Assembly: GCA_050257395.1 (NCBI GenBank)
Contig: JBLMWU010000213.1
Location: forward strand, 1 to 34,598
Source of the DNA: JAIRTY01 sp050257395
GTDB taxonomy: Bacteria > Actinomycetota > Actinomycetes > Streptosporangiales > Streptosporangiaceae
DNA: 34,598 nucleotides
Reading direction: 5' to 3'
Both the position numbers and the translations under genes were made by a program. Positions 29,602 to 34,598 of the stretch are shown here, piece after piece. Position 1 is the first letter of the stretch. Each line of letters starts with the position of its first letter. The notes beneath the pieces are model-generated. The model searched no databases. It saw nothing but the letters and a program-made list of their open reading frames with translations, and was not told where the DNA came from.

Positions 29602-30474
29602 TCACAGGCCCGCGAACAGATCGTCCTCCCGGCCGCCGGGGCCCGCCGCGGGCCCGCGCGGGCCTGCCAGCAGGGTGTAGTACTCCACGCCGAGCGCCCG
29701 CTGGCCCACGTTGTCCGACAGCGCGAAGAACTCACCCGCCACGCAGATCTGGGTGGCGTGCGCCCGCATCGCGGCCAGCTTGGCCGGCAGGTAGGCAGTG
29801 GCGTCGATCGCGGTGGTCACCTGCTCGTCCGGAACCCCGAACGGCAGCGCGCCCACCCCGGCCGCGGCGGTGAACCCCGGCGGCCCGCCCGGCACGTCGA
29901 GCCTGATCGCCTCCGCCAGGACCGGGCGGGGCATCGCGGTCGCGTAGAACTTCGCCACCCGCCACGGGCTGCCCGCCCCGGCGGCCGCGGCCGCCAGCTC
30001 CCGGGCCCGCCAGGCCACCCGGTGCGCCTGGATGTGGTCGGGGTGACCGTAGAAGCCGCGCTCGTCGTAGGTGACGAGCACCTGCGGGCGCACCTCGCGG
30101 ATCAGGGCGGCCAGGTCCGCCGCTGCCTCGTCCACGCTGGCCCGCCAGAAGCAGCGCGGGTCGTCGTTGTCCGCGACGCCCATCATCCCCGAGTCCCGCC
30201 ACCGGCCGGGGCCGCCGAGGAACCGGTGGAAGGTCACGCCCAGCGCGGCGCAGGCCGCGGCGAGCTCACCGATCCGGTGCTCCCCGAGCCGGTCCTCCCG
30301 GTCTGCCGCCAGGTGCGCCAGGCCCGGCGGGATGATCTCGCCCAGCTCCCCGAGCGTGCAGGTGACCAGGGTCACCGCGGCCCCCTCGGCCGCGTACCGG
30401 GCCATGGTGGCGCCGGTCTCGATCGACTCGTCGTCCGGGTGGGCGTGCACCAGCAGCAGCCTGCGCTCGGGCAC
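29602..30474 (-). CDS. mshB: mycothiol deacetylase MshB
   Basis: This 290-residue zinc-dependent deacetylase acts on N-acetylglucosaminyl-inositol, the second step of mycothiol synthesis. The LmbE-type N-terminal motif is LVHAHPDDESIETGATMARYAAEG (about 8-31), with H13, D14 and D15 in the zinc and catalytic area. TCTLGELGE, GVADNDDPRCFWRASVDEAA, TYDERGFYGHPDHIQAHR (third zinc His) and EFFALSDNVGQ are specific to MshB. Length fits. Mycothiol is the low-molecular-weight thiol of actinobacteria, so this agrees with the host class. It is the first gene of a minus-strand group with DUF6113 and flavin reductase, divergent from the S9 peptidase. Confidence 0.96.
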   Translation of the reverse strand: MPERRLLLVHAHPDDESIETGATMARYAAEGAAVTLVTCTLGELGEIIPPGLAHLAADREDRLGEHRIGELAAACAALGVTFHRFLGGPGRWRDSGMMGVADNDDPRCFWRASVDEAAADLAALIREVRPQVLVTYDERGFYGHPDHIQAHRVAWRARELAAAAAGAGSPWRVAKFYATAMPRPVLAEAIRLDVPGGPPGFTAAAGVGALPFGVPDEQVTTAIDATAYLPAKLAAMRAHATQICVAGEFFALSDNVGQRALGVEYYTLLAGPRGPAAGPGGREDDLFAGL

Positions 30475-30622
30475 TGTCGCTCCTCCGTCTCCTGGTCATG
30501 GTGTGCGCCGTCCCAGTCTGCCGGGTAGCGCGGGCGGGACGCCGGTCCCGGGTGCCCGGCCTGGCCACGCTGGTGCGCCCCGGCGGGATCTCAGCGCCGG
30601 GGCGCACTGGCAGGATCTACGC

Positions 30623-32791
30623 ATGACCGAAAGCTTCCCGCGGCAGCAGGCCCGCACCCGGGGTTTCACGCTGGGCGCCCCCCGCTCCTTCCAGGTCTCC
30701 CCGGACGGCGGCCGGGTCGCCTTCCTGCGCAGCAGGGGCGGTTCCGACCCGGCCACCTGCCTGTGGGTGCTGGACGTGGCCACCGGCACCGAGCACCTGG
30801 TGGCCGACCCGGCCCTGGCGGGCGCCGGAGCGGACGTCCCCGAGCAGGAGAAGGCCCGGCGCGAGCGCACCCGAGAGCAGGCCGGCGGGATCGTCGCCTT
30901 CGCCACCGACCGGGCCTTCACCGTGGCCTCGTTCATGCTCGGCGGGCAGGTCTACACGGCCAGCCTCACGATCAGCGGCGAGCGCGGGCCTGCGCTGCCG
31001 CAGCCGGTGCCCGCAGCCACGCCCGCCCTCGATCCCCGGCCCGACCCGGGCGGGCAGCGGGTCGCCTACGTGTGCGAGGGCGCGCTGCGCGTGACCGACC
31101 TGGGCACCGGCACGGACACCGAGCTCATCGGGCCGGGCGGCACCCCCGGCGTGTCGTACGGGCTGGCGGAGTTCATCGCCGCCGAGGAGATGGGCCGGCT
31201 GCGGGGGTACTGGTGGGCGCCGGACGGGCAGGCGCTGCTGGTCGCGCGGGTCGACGAGACCCCGGTGCAGCGGTGGCACATCGCCGACCCGGCCAACCCC
31301 GCCCGCCCGGCCGCGCAGGTCGCCTACCCGGCCGCCGGCACGCCCAACGCGGACGTGTCCCTGCTGCTGGTGGGGCTGGACGGCAGCCGCGTCCCGGTGG
31401 AGTGGGACAGCGACGGGTTCCCCTACCTGGTGACGGTGGACTGGGCCGCGGACACCGACCCGCTCATCGTGGTGCAGAGCCGTGACCAGCGCCGGCTGCG
31501 GCTGCTGGCCGCCGACCCGGCCCGGCGGGCGGTGGCGGTGCTGCGGGAGGACACCGACGAGCGCTGGCTGGACATCGTCCCCGGCGTCCCGGCCCGGACA
31601 GCCGGGCACCGGATCGTCTGGACCGCCGACGCCGAAGGCGCCAAACGGCTGCTGGTCGCGGCGCCCGAGGAACTCGCCGACCGGACGGCCGCCCCGGTCA
31701 CGCCGCCGGTCCTGCAGGTGCGGGCGGTCCTGTCGGTGGACGGGGACACGGTGCTGTTCACCGCCTCCGGCGCCGACCCGGCCGAGGTCGGGGTGTGGGC
31801 GTACGGGCCGGACGGCCTGCGGGCGGTGGCCGCCGGGCCGGGGGTGCACGCCGGGGCCCGGGCGGGCGGCACCACCGTGCTCGCCAGCCGCTCCCTGTCC
31901 TCAGACGGGGTCTCGGTGCAGGTGCTGCGGGACGGCCCGGCGGCCAGCGGGCCTGGCGACGGTGCGGCCGCACGCATCGGGTCGCTGGCCGAGCAGCCCA
32001 GCCTGCCCGCCCCGCGGCCGGAGCTGCTGGCGGCCGGGACGCGGCAGATCCGCACCGCCGTGCTGCTGCCGTCCTGGCACCAGCCCGGCTCGGCGGCGCT
32101 GCCGGTGCTGGTGGACCCCTACGGCGGGCCGCACGCCCAGCGGGTGCTGGCCGCCCGCGGCGCGTTCCTGACCTCGCAGTGGTTCGCTGAGCAGGGATTC
32201 GCGGTGGTGATCGCCGACGGCCGGGGCACGCCGGGCCGGGGGCCGGAATGGGACCGGGCGGTCTGGCACGACTTCGCCGGGCCGGTGCTGGCGGACCAGG
32301 TGGACGCGCTGCACGCCGCCGCGGAGCACTGCGGCGACCTCGACCTCGGGCGGGTGGGGATCCGGGGCTGGTCGTTCGGCGGTTACCTGGCCGCGCTCGC
32401 GGTGCTGCGGCGGCCGGACGTGTTCCACGCGGCGGTCGCTGGCGCGCCGGTCACCGACTGGCGGCTGTACGACACCCACTACACCGAGCGCTATCTGGGC
32501 CAGCCCGGCCAGCCGGGCCCGGACGGGGACCCCTACGACACCAGCTCGCTGCTGGCCGACGCCGGCAAGCTGACCCGGCCGCTGCTGCTCATCCACGGTC
32601 TCGCCGACGACAACGTGGTCGCCGCGCACACCCTGCGGCTGTCGTCCGCACTGCTGGCCGCCGGGCGGCCGCATGCCGTGCTCCCGCTGTCCGGTGTGAC
32701 GCATATGACACCGCAGGAGGAGGTGGCGGAGAACCTGCTGCTGCTCCAGGTGGACTTCCTGCGCCGGGCGCTGGGCGCCAGCGAGGTGTAG
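30623..32791 (+). CDS. S9 family prolyl oligopeptidase / dipeptidyl peptidase IV-like
   Basis: This 722-residue serine peptidase has a beta-propeller N-terminal part (about 1-470, DPP IV N-terminal type: SPDGGRVAFLRSRGG, GLAEFIAAEEMGRLRGYWWAPDG, VPVEWDSDGFPYLVTVDW) and a C-terminal alpha/beta hydrolase domain. The catalytic triad is Ser584 (GWSFGGY), Asp662 (HGLADDNV) and His694 (GVTHMTP). The EEMGRLRGYWW segment matches the double-Glu motif that holds the substrate N-terminus in DPP IV-type enzymes, suggesting dipeptidyl aminopeptidase activity. No signal peptide is seen. The frame is open far upstream; the ATG at 30623 with AGGA upstream is where similarity begins. It is divergent from mshB and 141 bases before the sdh genes. 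Confidence 0.93.
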   Translation: MTESFPRQQARTRGFTLGAPRSFQVSPDGGRVAFLRSRGGSDPATCLWVLDVATGTEHLVADPALAGAGADVPEQEKARRERTREQAGGIVAFATDRAFTVASFMLGGQVYTASLTISGERGPALPQPVPAATPALDPRPDPGGQRVAYVCEGALRVTDLGTGTDTELIGPGGTPGVSYGLAEFIAAEEMGRLRGYWWAPDGQALLVARVDETPVQRWHIADPANPARPAAQVAYPAAGTPNADVSLLLVGLDGSRVPVEWDSDGFPYLVTVDWAADTDPLIVVQSRDQRRLRLLAADPARRAVAVLREDTDERWLDIVPGVPARTAGHRIVWTADAEGAKRLLVAAPEELADRTAAPVTPPVLQVRAVLSVDGDTVLFTASGADPAEVGVWAYGPDGLRAVAAGPGVHAGARAGGTTVLASRSLSSDGVSVQVLRDGPAASGPGDGAAARIGSLAEQPSLPAPRPELLAAGTRQIRTAVLLPSWHQPGSAALPVLVDPYGGPHAQRVLAARGAFLTSQWFAEQGFAVVIADGRGTPGRGPEWDRAVWHDFAGPVLADQVDALHAAAEHCGDLDLGRVGIRGWSFGGYLAALAVLRRPDVFHAAVAGAPVTDWRLYDTHYTERYLGQPGQPGPDGDPYDTSSLLADAGKLTRPLLLIHGLADDNVVAAHTLRLSSALLAAGRPHAVLPLSGVTHMTPQEEVAENLLLLQVDFLRRALGASEV

Positions 32792-32932
32792 CCAGGGTCA
32801 CACGGTCTGAATGCGCCAGCGAGTCCGCATAGTGATATTCAGTGGAATAGGGTTTGCCCGCGACGTGCGTACGGGCCGGGGGACCCGCGCCGCCACCCAC
32901 ACCAGGCGAGCTCGAAGGCGGAGACTCAGGCT

Positions 32933-33727
32933 ATGACCCAGGCACCGGTGCAACCTGCCAAGACCAGGGCGCGGATCGCAGAACGCACCCTGCGCAAAGA
33001 CGACTGGTGGCGCACGCCAGCAGTGACCGCGGGCTTCCTCGGAGTTGTCGTGGTCTACCTGACCTGGGCGTCGCTGGTCAACGCGGACTACATCTGGGGA
33101 CCGTACATCTCCCCGCTGTACTCGCCCTGCCTGGCGACCACCTGCACCCCGGGCGACTCCAGCTTCTTCCTGGTGCCCTGGCTGACCTGGCTGACCCCGG
33201 CGATCATCATCATCGGCGGGCCGATGGGCTTCCGGCTCACCTGCTACTACTACCGGAAGGCCTACTACCGGGCCTTCTGGCGCTCTCCCGCCGCCTGCGC
33301 GGTCCGCGAGCCGCACGCCAGGTACACCGGCGAGACCCGCATCCCGCTGATCCTGCAGAACCTGCACCGGTACTTCTTCTGGATCGCGCTGCTCTTCAAC
33401 GTGTTCCTGACCTACGACGCCGTCGTGGCCTTCAAGAACTACCAGGGCCAGTGGGGGCACATGGGCATCGGCACGCTGGTGCTCATCGTCAACGCCGCGC
33501 TGCTGTGGCTGTACTCGCTGTCCTGCCACGCCTGCCGGCACGCGGTCGGCGGCCGGCTCAAGCACTTCTCCAAGCACCCCGTCCGCTACAAGATGTGGAC
33601 GCTGGTCTCCCGGCTCAACACCCGGCACATGGAGTTCGCCTGGATCTCACTGGCCTGGGTGCTGCTCACCGACCTGTACATCCGGCTGGTCGCCAGCGGG
33701 GCCATCACCGACGTGCGGTTCTTCTAG
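32933..33727 (+). CDS. sdhC: succinate dehydrogenase membrane anchor subunit (Sdh1 type)
   Basis: This 264-residue membrane protein has five likely helices (about 29-49, 74-96, 139-162, 176-194 and 223-248). It fits the single fused cytochrome b-type anchor of the mycobacterial Sdh1 complex (Rv0249c). Candidate haem or quinone-site residues include H143 in LQNLHRYFFW and histidines in SLSCHACRHAVGG and NTRHMEF. The anchor passes electrons from succinate to the quinone pool at the cytoplasmic membrane. The flavoprotein starts 26 bases downstream. The 141 bases upstream include an AT-rich patch (32830-32856) with TAGGGT at 32848-32853 that might be a promoter. The gene starts at an ATG after GGCGGAGA. 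Confidence 0.88.
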   Translation: MTQAPVQPAKTRARIAERTLRKDDWWRTPAVTAGFLGVVVVYLTWASLVNADYIWGPYISPLYSPCLATTCTPGDSSFFLVPWLTWLTPAIIIIGGPMGFRLTCYYYRKAYYRAFWRSPAACAVREPHARYTGETRIPLILQNLHRYFFWIALLFNVFLTYDAVVAFKNYQGQWGHMGIGTLVLIVNAALLWLYSLSCHACRHAVGGRLKHFSKHPVRYKMWTLVSRLNTRHMEFAWISLAWVLLTDLYIRLVASGAITDVRFF

Positions 33728-33753
33728 GCTGAAAGCAGAAGGTGCTCAGCTCC

Positions 33754-34598
33754 ATGACTGACATCGAGAGACTCCCCTACGACGTAGTGGTGATCGGCGC
33801 CGGCGGCTCGGGCCTGCGGGCGGCGATCGAGGCCCGGCTGGCCGGCAAGAAGACCGCTGTCATCTCCAAGTCCCTGTTCGGCAAGGCGCACACGGTCATG
33901 GCCGAGGGCGGCTGCGCGGCGGCCATGGGGAACGTGAACCCCAACGACAACTGGCAGGTCCACTTCCGCGACACCATGCGCGGCGGCAAGTTCCTCAACA
34001 ACTGGCGGATGGCCGAACTGCACGCCAAGGAGGCCCCGGAGCGGGTCTGGGAGCTCGAGGCCTGGGGCGCGGTGTTCGACCGCACCAAGGACGGCAAGAT
34101 CAGCCAGCGGAACTTCGGCGGCCACACCTACCCGCGGCTGGCGCACGTCGGCGACCGCACCGGCCTGGAGATGATCCGCACCCTGCAGCAGAAGGTCGTC
34201 GCGCTGCAGCAGGAGGACGCGGCCAGCCTCGGCGACCCGGAAGCCATGATCAAGGTCTTCGCGGAGACCACGATCACCCGGCTGCTCAAGGACGGCGAGC
34301 GGATCGCCGGTGCGTTCGGCTATATCCGCGAAACCGGCACGTTCGTGGTCTTCGAGGCGCCCACGGTCATCCTCGCCACCGGCGGCATCGGCAAGACTTT
34401 CAAGGTCACCTCCAACTCCTGGGAGTACACCGGCGACGGCCACGCGCTCGCGCTGCTGGCCGGGGCCACCCTGCTGAACATGGAGTTCGTGCAGTTCCAC
34501 CCCACCCACATGGTGTGGCCGCTGTCGGTGCGCGGGCTGCTGGTCACCGAGTCGGTCCGCGGCGACGGCGGGGTGCTGCGCAACTCCGAGGGCAAGCG
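33754..34598 (+). CDS. sdhA: succinate dehydrogenase flavoprotein subunit, 3' end beyond window
   Basis: The first 281 codons (plus two bases) of the FAD-binding subunit are present and the gene runs off the right edge. The dinucleotide-binding motif is DVVVIGAGGSGLRAAIEA (about 10-27), followed by the covalent-FAD histidine region KAHTVMAEGGCAAAMGN (about 47-63). GHTYPRLAHVGDRTG, a second FAD strand TVILATGGIGKTF, and the substrate-site block MEFVQFHPTHMVWP are also present. The subunit oxidises succinate to fumarate, probably with the membrane anchor just upstream; the order anchor-SdhA matches mycobacterial Sdh1, where SdhB follows. The ATG at 33754 is preceded by AGAAGG at loose spacing. 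No internal stop is seen. Confidence 0.95.
   Translation, partial: MTDIERLPYDVVVIGAGGSGLRAAIEARLAGKKTAVISKSLFGKAHTVMAEGGCAAAMGNVNPNDNWQVHFRDTMRGGKFLNNWRMAELHAKEAPERVWELEAWGAVFDRTKDGKISQRNFGGHTYPRLAHVGDRTGLEMIRTLQQKVVALQQEDAASLGDPEAMIKVFAETTITRLLKDGERIAGAFGYIRETGTFVVFEAPTVILATGGIGKTFKVTSNSWEYTGDGHALALLAGATLLNMEFVQFHPTHMVWPLSVRGLLVTESVRGDGGVLRNSEGK

Overview
The window is GC-rich DNA from an actinomycete. Its gene content (mycothiol enzyme MshB, a TatB/Mrp/ECF-sigma locus, DUF3117, Scr1-type XRE regulators with DUF397 partners, PF04672 SAM-dependent methyltransferases, DUF6758 and DUF6113 proteins) points to Streptosporangiales, Streptomycetales or a close relative. I cannot name a genus from sequence alone. 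No rRNA, tRNA, CRISPR array, insertion sequence or phage gene was seen, and no gene-free stretch exceeds about 260 bases.

Layout. (1) 1-5.5 kb, mostly minus strand: a nuclease fragment at the edge, an MBL-fold hydrolase, MarC, an orphan membrane protein, a PHP phosphoesterase and DUF6758, then a divergent NUDIX hydrolase and a convergent CoA-ester lyase. (2) 5.5-9.2 kb, plus: a small unknown protein, a secreted phospholipase C/phosphatase-like phosphoesterase, and the Fe-S carrier Mrp, whose start is bracketed by a perfect inverted repeat. (3) 9.2-12.7 kb: an envelope-stress locus with an ECF sigma factor, its zinc-binding anti-sigma factor, an RseB-like protein and TatB, plus a divergent O-methyltransferase. 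(4) 12.7-14.4 kb: leucyl aminopeptidase and DUF3117. (5) 14.6-19.9 kb: an accessory regulatory block with a PaaX-type regulator, an AbaA-like HATPase, XRE/Scr1, two DUF397 proteins and two tandem SAM methyltransferases. Three copies of one short palindrome (YTGTGAAWCACAS) lie in its promoter regions. (6) 19.9-26.4 kb: tag, a DivIVA-like protein, LOG, dapD, a lysozyme-fold membrane protein, ferredoxin, dapC and a degenerate cysteinyl-tRNA-synthetase-like protein. (7) 26.6-30.5 kb: ddaH-rocD (arginine-type catabolism), then the minus-strand mshB/DUF6113/flavin reductase group. (8) 30.6 kb to the end: an S9 peptidase, then the membrane anchor and the truncated flavoprotein of a succinate dehydrogenase.

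Many core genes from mshB back to mrp follow, in reverse, the order remembered for Mycobacterium tuberculosis Rv1170-Rv1229 (mshB, fdxC, dapC, dapD, LOG, DivIVA-like, tag, DUF3117, methyltransferase, sigE, rseA, htrA, tatB, mrp). Against that backbone two departures stand out. The HtrA position of the sigE operon is taken by an RseB-like protein, and the XRE/DUF397/methyltransferase block sits between tag and DUF3117. The best candidate for an undescribed system is that block with its shared operator.

Several genes carry a TANNNT-like -10 only 6-8 nt before the start codon, suggesting leaderless transcripts. The CysRS-like protein lacks recognisable HIGH and KMSKS motifs. The MBL hydrolase has lost its conserved metal-binding aspartate.
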